Source of the DNA: Drosophila persimilis
Lineage: Eukaryota > Arthropoda > Insecta > Diptera > Drosophilidae
NCBI RefSeq assembly: GCF_003286085.1
Contig: NW_020825288.1
Span: 17,732,001-17,796,000, forward strand
Reading direction: 5' to 3'
Length of the DNA stretch: 64,000 nucleotides
The position numbers and the translations under genes were made by a program. Of this stretch, positions 1 to 10,104 are shown one piece after another (the first letter of the stretch is position 1; the number at the start of each line of letters is the position of its first letter). The notes beneath the pieces are model-generated. The model was not told the origin of the DNA. It made no database searches and saw only the letters and a list, made by a program, of their open reading frames with translations.

Positions 1-1834
<1,834 letters not shown>

Positions 1835-4046
1835 GAAAGGCCTCATCCGCAGGGCCAGGGGTACCAACGGCCTGTGTACGCCACGCCGAGGGAGCAGCAG
1901 CAGCAGTCGCACTCGCATCATAGCAACTTTCGCAATTAACTAAAGAGAACTAAAGAGAGAAGAGAAAACACAAACAGAGATCAGTTGGTCAGTCGATAGA
2001 AACTATATATTATGTACACATACATACATATATTATATAGGAACAGCAAATGTGAAAGAGGATCTGTCTGTGCGCAGCGCAACACACACAAAACAGCAAA
2101 CACACAAACACGGACACACAGAAATAGATCTAGACCATTTATTACCTATCCCTCAAGTCGAACACCAACACCAACACCAACCATAACCCAACCCCATACC
2201 CAATAGAAGCAAAAATAATAAATGCTAAAAAATAAACTTAAAAAGTATGTTATTCATGTAAAGAGCGTACACTCAGGCCCATCCATCCCCCATCTGCCCC
2301 ATCAACGAAACAGCAACAACAAATTCATTGAAGCGAAAAGGAAGGAAAGGATTTAAAAACAGACATACACACACACATATTACAAATATGATAAACACCA
2401 CAATATAAGAATATTTAAGCAACAGATACAATTTTGAATTTTTTTCCATAAGGTATACTTCTCACATAATTTCTCTTGGAATTTTCAAATACAAATATAT
2501 ATAAATAAATATATATATATACATACAAATATATATATTTATACTGTCGATAGCGGATCAAGATGATGAATGCGCAAAACTTGAACTTCAATTGATGATT
2601 TTAAACATGAAACGATAAATAGTAATGATATATGTACGATATGAAACAAGAAATCAACACAAAGAAAATATTAAAAAACAAAGTTTGCTAAACATAAATT
2701 TAATAATTTAGCAAATGAAAAAAAAGACATATGTAGTCTGATTTTGGTTTGATTTTAAATGTAAGATTTCGTACTCTATTCTGAATAGAATACATATATG
2801 GAAATCCCATACATTATGATAATTAGCTTCATTACCAACTGAACGTTGCAACTTTATGGGGCAATCTGTACAAGAAAACGAAACCCTGTTTTCGAAGTCC
2901 CACTCATTGAAGCGCAGCTCGATACGATACACAGGTGGACGGCGAAAAACCGTTTGCGGAGTCCGGGTTGGCTTCGACCACAGTTGTATTTATATACCAA
3001 TGCTTTTGAAAGGACATACATATAGCGGATTAGAAGGGGAAGGTAGTAGTAAAAATTAGTTTTAACAGAATTTAACAGCCCTTAGGGCTCGCTCAGCTCC
3101 GCCTTCAGCTACAGTGTGCGCGAGCCCTAAGACCTCATAGGGTACTATAAAGTACTATGCGTATTCCTAAACAGCACAAAAAAAACGCAGAATCAGAATT
3201 TTTTATCTATCAGATTTCAGATCTGTATTATTATCGCCAGAATGAAAAAGAAAACAACAAAATTTCCCGCGGCTGACTCCTCTCCTATCCTATCTCCCTG
3301 GCCACCAGATGGGGGGAAGATGTAAGGAGTATAAGGAAAGGACTGTAGGGTCGTTAGGTGGGGGTTAGGATAAATGAGAGCATGGGATATTATATATGTA
3401 ATTACGTATGTATGTATATAGAAAGAGAGCTACAGGTAGTTTTGAATACTTATTCAATACATCAAAAGATACTCGCATATCGTCACATTCTTCTTGGAGT
3501 TTTGAAAATCAGATACAAAGTTAGTTTCTTAAGTTGGCTCTCTATGCCACGAATGGTCATCTCAATGCAACGATAAAATAAAGCCAAGAATTAATACAAA
3601 TATTGTTGAATGAGTTGAAGTTTAAATAATATTAATTGAGATAGAAAAAAGTAGATACAAGTAGAGGTCATTCCCAAGCCTTAATATTATTTTAAAAATA
3701 TTTGATTTCGATTCCAAATGCGAACCTCTTTATTTCATTTAGTTTAATATTTTTGAATGTAGTTTCACAAAAAACTTTTCCTTAAAATATTTCCTAAATA
3801 AACAGCTACGTTTGTATGAGACACATTGCGTTGAAAATGTTTCTACAAGTCGATGCTTAAAAATGAAAGCCGTTGTATATGAATTCTTTAACTTATGTAC
3901 ATATGTGCTTATGTTCTTTATTCGTATGGAGTTTTAAATAAATTTAATCAGGAGTATGGAGCAGCTAAATCTAGAAAATATAGATCAGGAACATCTGGAA
4001 GAGTTTAGTTCTGTTCTTATCTGTTCCCAAGGTCGGTCCACTCGCC
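1835..4046. other. bel 3' UTR and AT-rich spacer
   Basis: No coding sequence is supported here. The first part is presumably the bel 3' UTR: it has CA-rich runs near 2080-2200 and several AATAAA hexamers from about 2216 onward. A (TA)-rich microsatellite lies near 2495-2545. A 12-bp perfect inverted repeat at 3081-3131 is listed separately. The longest open frames are under 80 codons and lack Drosophila codon bias. Confidence 0.6.
3081..3131. repeat. 12-bp perfect inverted repeat with 27-nt loop
   Basis: The left arm cttagggctcgc (3081-3092) is the exact reverse complement of gcgagccctaag (3120-3131). The loop contains a CAGCTCCGC-type segment that recurs with two mismatches near 23547-23570, so the hairpin may be part of a dispersed repeat. 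No function can be assigned. Confidence 0.6.
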
Positions 4047-4850
4047 TCAGGGGAAAGTCCGAAATGTCTTGGTCTGCAGGGCTTGATCGAGAGCCGTCGC
4101 ATCGGGCTCCTGGCCGTAGAATGTTAGTGGTCCTTTGTAGATTACAGCGCGACGACCCCAACTCAGGACAGCCCTTTTGATCCAAGCTAGTGTTCGAAAA
4201 ATATTTTATTCCAAAAAAGGTTCGGCTTAACACATTTAAACAGCATGGAAACGAATTTTGACGCGCCGTAAAATACATAGCTACATATATCTTTCAAAGA
4301 GCATCCTTCCCAGGCAACAAACCCAATAATTTACGAGCATGACTTAACTGGCGATTAATAAAATATCAAACAGCGAAATAGTATGTATGTATGATATTAC
4401 GCAAGGAAGTGACTGCTATGCTACAATGAATGTAGTCTAATTGCTATAGAACTATAAGCCGACGGTATGATATAAACTATATTTCATAGTTTAATAACAG
4501 CCATTTCAAAGTCTCCAGCTTACAGTGTTACAACATCCCAATTATAGCATGTTTCCAGCTAAAAGCCGATTTTTCTCATATGTCAGGCAGCTCTTGATAA
4601 TTTCAATTTATTTTATGCCCAGGCGAACTAAAATACGTTTAAATAAATTAAAAAAACGAATTGCATAGATGATGCGTGCACTCTTCATATGTATGAGATG
4701 TAACATACTTGATGAGTGCGATGTGCGATCCGAAAAGGTTTCGAGTCGAACGAGCATAGCATCCAGCGACGAGAGTAATTGGGAAATACCAGTACAGCGA
4801 AGTCTGTTGGGCTGCCTGTCGACGGAAATAACGATCGTGGTCCCATACAC
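4047..4850 (-). CDS. possible unrecognised spliced gene, two 3' exons
   Basis: A weak candidate on the minus strand. The last exon would be 4186-4047, after a cactag acceptor, and carries 45 codons ending in TGA with Drosophila-like codon choice (residues include SWGRRAVIYKGPLTFYGQ). Upstream, an open stretch at about 4850-4709 ends in a GTATGT donor in a phase that joins the last exon without a frame break; it reads LLSSLDAMLVRLETFSD in part. The first exon and start codon are not found, and an in-frame stop lies just above 4850. I do not recognise the protein. It could equally be a decayed fragment or chance open frame; the matching phase and codon use are the only support. Confidence 0.22.
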
Positions 4851-5215
4851 TAATTAGATTAGATTAGACAAACCTGATTAGTTCGCTTTGCATTGTGGTG
4901 GCAGGGACAGGGGCAGTTGCAGGGGAGAGGAGCGGACTCGTGCTGTCGATTCTTTGTTTGTCTTCTCAGATAAATTTGTGTAGAGAGTAAAGCTCGAAGC
5001 TTGCGGAGCAACTTTCTTGCGTTGTGTTGTCGCTAAAATTTAAAAAAGGAAATGGGCGTGACCTAAATGGAAGCTACCTGCCGCACGACCACACCCGCGC
5101 GAGCTATTCGGTTGTTGTTCAATTACGGGCATTTTTTGCTGCATTCATTCATTTGTTTAATTTTTTGCGGATCGGCTGTGTACATTTTCGTGTGTCAGTT
5201 TGCTTTCGAGACAAT
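4851..5215. other. spacer and probable 5' UTR of the small TM gene
   Basis: Contains a short ATTAG-type repeat at 4853-4870, a G-rich stretch near 4898-4935 and then sequence leading into the ATG at 5216. Nothing else is seen. Confidence 0.4.
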
Positions 5216-5452
5216 ATGCAGAAGTCACAACGTGGTCTGTGCTGGATGCTGTTTTTGTTGGGCTCACTGATCCTCACCTTAACGCTGGCCTTCAGTTACT
5301 GGATGTTTGTTCCACGGGAGGTGCACTTATGGTCGCTGATTTCGCGCAATTACAGCGAGCCAGAAGCAAAATTCTCCATACTCCCGGGGATGGTGCCAGA
5401 GGGACTCAAGCTGAAGCACGGGCCGCCCTTCGTCTACCAGATATTACATTAG
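5216..5452 (+). CDS. short single-pass membrane protein, unrecognised
   Basis: The ATG at 5216 has a good fly context (acaatATG) and opens a 78-aa frame with clear Drosophila codon bias (CTG, GAG, AAG, GCC preferred). Residues about 6-31 form one hydrophobic segment (LCWMLFLLGSLILTLTLAFS), preceded by MQKSQR. The rest is hydrophilic and ends in KHGPPFVYQILH, suggesting a type II or signal-anchor protein with its C-terminus on the far side of the membrane. The frame is also open upstream to 5024, but no other ATG precedes 5216 in a comparable context. An AATAAA at 5503-5508, 51 nt after the stop, fits a short mRNA. The gene converges on Sys1 (stops 119 bp apart). I do not recognise the family. 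It could be a complete micro-protein or the last exon of a longer gene. Confidence 0.6.
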   Translation: MQKSQRGLCWMLFLLGSLILTLTLAFSYWMFVPREVHLWSLISRNYSEPEAKFSILPGMVPEGLKLKHGPPFVYQILH

Positions 5453-5502
5453 TCCAAACGCACAACAGGGTATAATGCTATGTAATCGTATTCTAGTTTA
5501 AC

Positions 5503-5508
5503 AATAAA
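5503..5508 (+). terminator. poly(A) signal AATAAA
   Basis: Canonical hexamer 51 nt downstream of the stop of the 78-aa gene, in the short gap before the convergent Sys1 stop codon. Confidence 0.5.
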
Positions 5509-5571
5509 TTATATGTACGTTAGAGCTTGGGAAAGCTAACAAGCATCACAAGTGAATGGCAACTTCGACCA

Positions 5572-6193
5572 TCAAACGTCCGACTTTTGGTTGAGAGCAG
5601 CATAGCCCACTGGAATCTCTTTCATTTCGGTTTGAAGACAGAGAAACTCCCCGCCTATGCACATAATGGTTCCTGTTATGACGTTTAGCAGCCACCAGGA
5701 GGCGTTCGCGGGGAATGAACGATTGTACCACCAGCAAATTAGCAAGTGCAGGACATGAAAGGTGCAACTGCGGCGAAAACCGATGAACGTGGTAGACAGA
5801 TTAGAACAACGGAAAGTGCTTGTGCTAGAATAATCACCTGAAGTCCAGACACAGCTTCGCACGTCTTACTATGCACCACAGAGCCAGCGAAGCCATAAAC
5901 GCATTTACGACAAAGGCGCAAATGACCAGCCTGCCGCCTAGGTCGTATATGTGTATTTCCTAGATGGTGAAACAGAAACACGATCCATGAAGCTTATTTT
6001 AATAGTGGTTGTTGTTTAAAATGCATACACGATATTCGAATAAATGGTCCAGTGTGTAGTTGTCGCCAGACAACTTGTTGGCTACAAACACGAGGAGGCC
6101 AAGTGTGAAGTACACGCAGAACTGCATCGAAATGATTTGTGAGGTCAGCAGCGTGGGGTCCCATTGCGTGTTGCGAAACGTTCCGCCTTTCAT
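5572..6193 (-). CDS. Sys1: SYS1 homologue, Golgi integral membrane protein
   Basis: SYS1 is a four-pass Golgi membrane protein. In yeast and human it recruits the GTPase ARFRP1/Arl3, which then brings ARL1 and golgins to the trans-Golgi. Three exons on the minus strand: 6193-6029, 5959-5838 and 5767-5572, separated by introns of 69 and 70 bp with GT/AG ends and consistent phases (0, then 2). The product is 160 aa, against 156 aa for human SYS1. Alignable landmarks are WDPTLLTSQIISMQ near the start, the GGRLVICAFVVNAF segment, LCLDF before HVLHLLICWWY, SFPANASWWL, and GEFLC followed by TEMKEIP near the end. The start ATG at 6193 is the only one before the conserved WDP. The gene is divergent from Dhod, with 210 bp between start codons and a DRE element between them. 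Confidence 0.9.
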
Positions 6194-6297
6194 GTTTTGG
6201 CCAGTTTACTTCACAAAATTCAATTCAGCTGGTCATGAACAATAACAAACATCTGACTAAACCTAGAGATGTGCAAGTGAGCTATTCAGAATCTGTC

Positions 6298-6305
6298 TAT
6301 CGATA
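6298..6305. promoter_or_regulatory. DRE (TATCGATA) in the Sys1/Dhod divergent promoter
   Basis: A perfect 8-bp palindrome TATCGATA, the core DREF-binding element of Drosophila housekeeping promoters. It lies 105 bp upstream of the Sys1 ATG and 99 bp upstream of the Dhod ATG, so it can serve both genes. Confidence 0.65.
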
Positions 6306-6403
6306 CATTTACTTCCCTTCAAGGCAAATTTAGAAATCGAAATCCAACAAATTAAATTTCTTAAGATTCTGTTGTTTTGTTCTGCCAAGATCAATTACTG
6401 TCG

Positions 6404-7678
6404 ATGGAGAAATCTAAGAAATTCGTAAGTTCGTATTAAAATGGATGAAAAAAGTCTGAGGTCGTCTTACGTTTGTCTCTCTAGAGTCGCATGCGCTCGC
6501 TGGGAATTGTTACAACAGGGGCCACCGCCTTGCTTATGGGTATTACGGCGTATAACAACAAGGACCGGTTTTTCCGCACGTTTATAATGCCGGCCGTGCG
6601 TCTTCTGCCCGCAGAGGCCAGCCACAACTTGGCTGTGATGGCATGCAAGTATCGCGTCTATCCAGCCTCCCAATACCAAGATGACATCAATCTGAATACC
6701 CAGTTTTTTGGTCGCCTGCTGAGCAATCCGATTGGTATCGCCGCTGGGTTTGACAAGAATGCCGAGGCCGTTGACGGCCTGAAAGATCTAGGCTTTGGCT
6801 TTGTTGAGGTAGGAACTGTCACGCCCACAGCTCAGGAGGGAAATCCGAAGCCTCGAGTGTTCCGCCTGTCCGAGGACAAAGCCATTATAAATCGCTATGG
6901 ATTTAACAGTGATGGCCATGAAGCAGTTCTCCAGCGGCTTAGTGAGTCGCGTAAAAAAGAGAATTTTAATGCCATAGTGGGCGTAAACTTGGGACGCAAT
7001 CGAAACACCATGACCCCAGTCGCTGACTACGTACAGGGAGTCAGGATGTTTGGTCCCGTGGCGGATTACCTAGTAATCAACGTTAGCAGTCCCAATACGA
7101 AAGGACTGAGGGATATGCAGAGCAAGGAGAAGCTAACCGAGTTGCTGGAACAAGTGAACGAGGCACGGTCGCGTCTGGAAAGTAATCGTAATGTCCCGAT
7201 CTTGCTAAAGCTTTCGCCCGACCTAGAGATCTCTGACATGAGCGACATAGTAGACGTCATTAAGCGGAATAAGAGTCGCGTGGATGGTCTCATTGTGGCT
7301 AATACGACAGTGTCGCGCGACAATCTGCACGACGCAAAGTGGACCGCTGAGGCAGGCGGGTTGAGCGGAGAGCCGCTGAGAGCCCGTTCCACAGAGATGA
7401 TTGCCCAGATGTACCAGCTCACCAACGGTAAAGTTCCCATAATTGGCGTCGGCGGTGTCTCATCTGGGTATGACGCGTACCAGAAGTTTGAGGCGGGAGC
7501 TTCTTACGTCCAAATCTATACGGCCCTGGTCTACGAGGGCCCTTATCTCGTTGAGCAGATCAAGGACGAACTCTCGAAACTAATCACCCAACGAGGTCAT
7601 TCCAATATACAGTCGGTGGTTGGGACTAACTCTAAGTTCTACCTACCCAAGAAAAAAACACAGGGTTTTAGGAACTAA
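6404..7678 (+). CDS. Dhod: dihydroorotate dehydrogenase (quinone), mitochondrial
   Basis: Class 2 dihydroorotate dehydrogenase: oxidises dihydroorotate to orotate in de novo pyrimidine synthesis, with FMN as cofactor and ubiquinone as acceptor, on the inner mitochondrial membrane. Exon 1 (6404-6424) gives MEKSKKF; a 60-bp intron (6425-6484, GTAAGT/TCTAG) joins it in phase 0 to exon 2 (6485-7678). The total is 404 aa, normal for the family. The N-terminus has a hydrophobic membrane segment near residues 10-25. [16 protein letters not shown] and the EVGTVTP strand contribute to FMN binding, NRYGFNSDG is conserved, and the [12 protein letters not shown] motif carries the class 2 catalytic serine. 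GVGGVSSG near the C-terminus binds the FMN phosphate. The ATG inside exon 2 (6491) is also possible but would lose the conserved short leader. An ATTAAA at 7721 is a likely poly(A) signal. Confidence 0.96.
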
Positions 7679-7747
7679 AAATGAAACAATCGAAATATTT
7701 GTATGGCTTTTGTACACGCAATTAAATACTATATTCTTCCATTTACT

Positions 7748-8017
7748 TTATTGGCTTTCGTTTGCGCGCTGCACATTGAGTACTCTGCCCTCTAGGAAGT
7801 GGGTGTTTTGATTGCTGGCGCTGTTGTAAGCATCGCGCTGGCTAAAGACCACGAATCCGTAATACTTTGACAGACCCTGCTTCTTGTCGAAGACCACTTC
7901 TGCATTGGCCACGTGTCCGTAGCGGGAGAAGTAAGTTTTCAACTCCTTGCTGCTGATAGTCCACGGCAGGTTGCCCACAAACAACTTGTACGAGCTTCGT
8001 GCAAATCCGCTGGACAT
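7748..8017 (-). CDS. SLIRP-like single-RRM RNA-binding protein
   Basis: An 89-aa protein made almost entirely of one RNA recognition motif: RNP2 LFVGNL near residues 12-17 and RNP1-like KYYGFVVF near residues 51-58. The spacing and the C-terminal QNTHFLEGRVLNVQ resemble human SLIRP, which binds LRPPRC and stabilises mitochondrial mRNAs. Drosophila has two such genes (SLIRP1, SLIRP2) and I cannot tell which this is. Single exon. The start ATG at 8017 begins MSSGFARSSYK, and no longer leader is open. The stop lies 69 bp from the stop of convergent Dhod. The stop codon is embedded in an AATAAA hexamer (7752-7747). It shares a promoter region with Mkk4. Confidence 0.83.
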   Translation of the reverse strand: MSSGFARSSYKLFVGNLPWTISSKELKTYFSRYGHVANAEVVFDKKQGLSKYYGFVVFSQRDAYNSASNQNTHFLEGRVLNVQRANESQ

Positions 8018-8045
8018 GATTATGTGATTTGTTTATGGTTAATGC

Positions 8046-8055
8046 TGTGTGACCA
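8046..8055 (-). promoter_or_regulatory. Ohler Motif 1-like (M1BP) site
   Basis: Reverse-strand TGGTCACACA matches the core of the known yGGTCACACTr motif except for one base. It lies about 30 bp upstream of the SLIRP-like ATG, so it may mark that gene's transcription start. Confidence 0.45.
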
Positions 8056-8104
8056 TATTTGGACTCGTTAGCTATCGACGCATATCGCCCGTTGGAGTGT
8101 GCAC

Positions 8105-8112
8105 TATCGATA
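8105..8112. promoter_or_regulatory. DRE (TATCGATA) in the SLIRP-like/Mkk4 promoter
   Basis: A perfect DREF core palindrome, 88 bp upstream of the SLIRP-like ATG and about 300 bp upstream of the Mkk4 ATG. The same element sits in the Sys1/Dhod promoter 1.8 kb away. Confidence 0.65.
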
Positions 8113-8411
8113 CCGCGAAATAAATCAATGTTTCATCTCTAGCCCTTTTGGTTGGGTATTTATGTAAATTACTAAAAAGTGCATGTGCACTTTAACCGTA
8201 GAAAAGAAAAGTGTTGAGTTGGACCCTCAAGCAAACCAATCGACGGAGGAACATAGCGCAACCTTCGGCCCTTTCACAGTCCCAATCAACGTTTTGTATT
8301 AGGGGCGCGGCGCCCACTGAAAAGACCAGAGACAGACATCCTTTGGCAACAAAGCAATATAATATCAATACTTTCTGTTCTGCCAGTATCCCGAAGCAGC
8401 CGTCAGTCACA

Positions 8412-10104
8412 ATGGCCGAGCGACCGAAAAATTTGTTTGCAAGTGAGTATTTATTTTTCCTGGCTCTGCCCACGCACTCGACATACACATAGCACCACCA
8501 TCTGATATATATGTGCATACATATATAAATCTGTACGTACATACGCACACACATAAGTGCTGCTACTACTACTGACGCATATCTGAGGAAGTACGAGTGC
8601 ACACACCGCAAAGTTGATAAGCCAAAAAAGTAAGCACAAAACATTAATAAATTACAGCTGGACCCAGTCGTTCGCGCAACCCTCCCGATCAGCTCAGTCT
8701 GAACAACCTAAGCATTCGCCATCCGCCCTCGTCAACCTCGTCGACTTCGTCCGGGTCTACATCCTCGGGCTCCAGTTCCTCATCTCAACATAACAATGTG
8801 GCGCTGCGCTTTAGTGCCCAGCCCCCAATAGCCACCAGCAGTGGCGCCGGTGGTGGAGGTGGGCCTGCGCCGGCTTCAATCAGCAGTAGCAGCAGCAGCA
8901 CTGCTACAGACCGCCATCGGGAGCGTATACGCCAGCAGGCCTGTGGCAAGCTTCAGTTTGGCGAGGGTGCTGCGAACACACATCAGTTTACGTCAGATGA
9001 TCTCGAGGACGAGGGTGAGATAGGGCGCGGAGCCTTTGGTGCAGTCAATAAGATGATATTCAAGAAGTTGGATAAGGTTATGGCAGTAAAGCGCATCCGC
9101 TCTACCGTCGACGAAAAGGAACAAAAGCAGCTGCTTATGGATCTCGAAGTGGTAATGAAGTCCAATGAATGCATCTACATTGTTCAGTTCTATGGAGCGC
9201 TCTTCAAAGAGGGCGATTGCTGGATATGCATGGAACTGATGGATACGTCGTTGGACAAATTCTACAAGTACATATTCGAGAAACAGCATCGTCACTTACC
9301 AGAGTCTATCCTCGCCAAAATCACAGTTGCCACGGTGAATGCGTTGAACTATTTGAAGGAGGAGCTGAAGATAATACATCGGGATGTAAAACCCAGCAAC
9401 ATTCTACTGCATCGCCGAGGCGACATCAAGCTGTGTGATTTTGGGATTTCAGGCCAATTAGTTGACTCTATAGCGAAGACCAAGGATGCGGGCTGCAGGC
9501 CCTACATGGCGGTAAGGAAACTGAAAAAATCCAATTGCCAAAATCATTATCGATTGATTGCATATTTTGAATTTTTCTGCAGCCGGAGCGCATCGATCCA
9601 GAACGTGCCAAGGGCTACGATGTGCGAAGCGATGTGTGGTCCTTGGGAATCACTTTGATGGAGGTGGCGACAGGTAATTTCCCATATCGGAAATGGGACT
9701 CTGTGTTTGAGCAGCTGTGCCAGGTGAGCTGAAAGTTAAGCTAAGCTTCGGGAATGTGTCTTAGGTTCTTATGTTCTTTAGGTTGTTCAAGGCGAACCGC
9801 CGAGACTAATGACCTCTTATAATGGCATGGAGTTCTCCAAAGAGTTTGTAGAATTTGTCAACACATGGTAAGCACTACAAAATTATAATTTGAATATTAA
9901 GTCGCTCTTCACTGCTCCATTTGTTTTAGCCTGATTAAAAAGGAGAGCGACAGGCCCAAGTATAGCCGACTGCTGGAGATGCCCTTCATACGTCGTGGCG
10001 AAACGAGCCACACCGATGTGGCAGTTTACGTGGCAGACATCCTCGAGTCCATGGAAAACGATGGCATCACGCAGTTCACGGCCAACCAGCAGGCGGAGAG
10101 TTAA
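8412..10104 (+). CDS. Mkk4: MAP kinase kinase 4 (JNK-pathway MAP2K)
   Basis: Dual-specificity kinase that phosphorylates JNK (Basket) in stress and immune signalling, alongside Hemipterous. Five exons: 8412-8442, 8658-9511, 9583-9723, 9782-9867 and 9930-10104; introns of 215, 71, 58 and 62 bp have GT/AG ends and matching phases. The product is 428 aa. The first exon gives MAERPKNLFA, followed by a Ser/Thr/Gly-rich N-terminal region of about 90 residues that includes the JNK-docking part. Kinase landmarks: GRGAFGAVNK (glycine loop), AVKRIR (lysine), IIHRDVKPSNILL (catalytic loop), DFGISGQL, then SIAKTKDAGCRPYMAPE, whose S and T are the MAP3K activation-loop sites of MKK4/7 type. A DVWSLG motif and the C-terminal docking-type tail follow. 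SIAKT and the overall match separate it from the SDSVAKT-type p38 MAP2K Licorne. Confidence 0.96.

Larger units (their letters stand above)
8018..8411. promoter_or_regulatory. divergent promoter between SLIRP-like gene and Mkk4
   Basis: A 394-bp interval between two start codons facing away from each other. It holds an Ohler Motif 1-like sequence (reverse strand TGGTCACACA, 8046-8055) and a perfect DRE at 8105-8112, both typical of TATA-less Drosophila housekeeping promoters. The right part is probably Mkk4 5' UTR. Confidence 0.6.
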
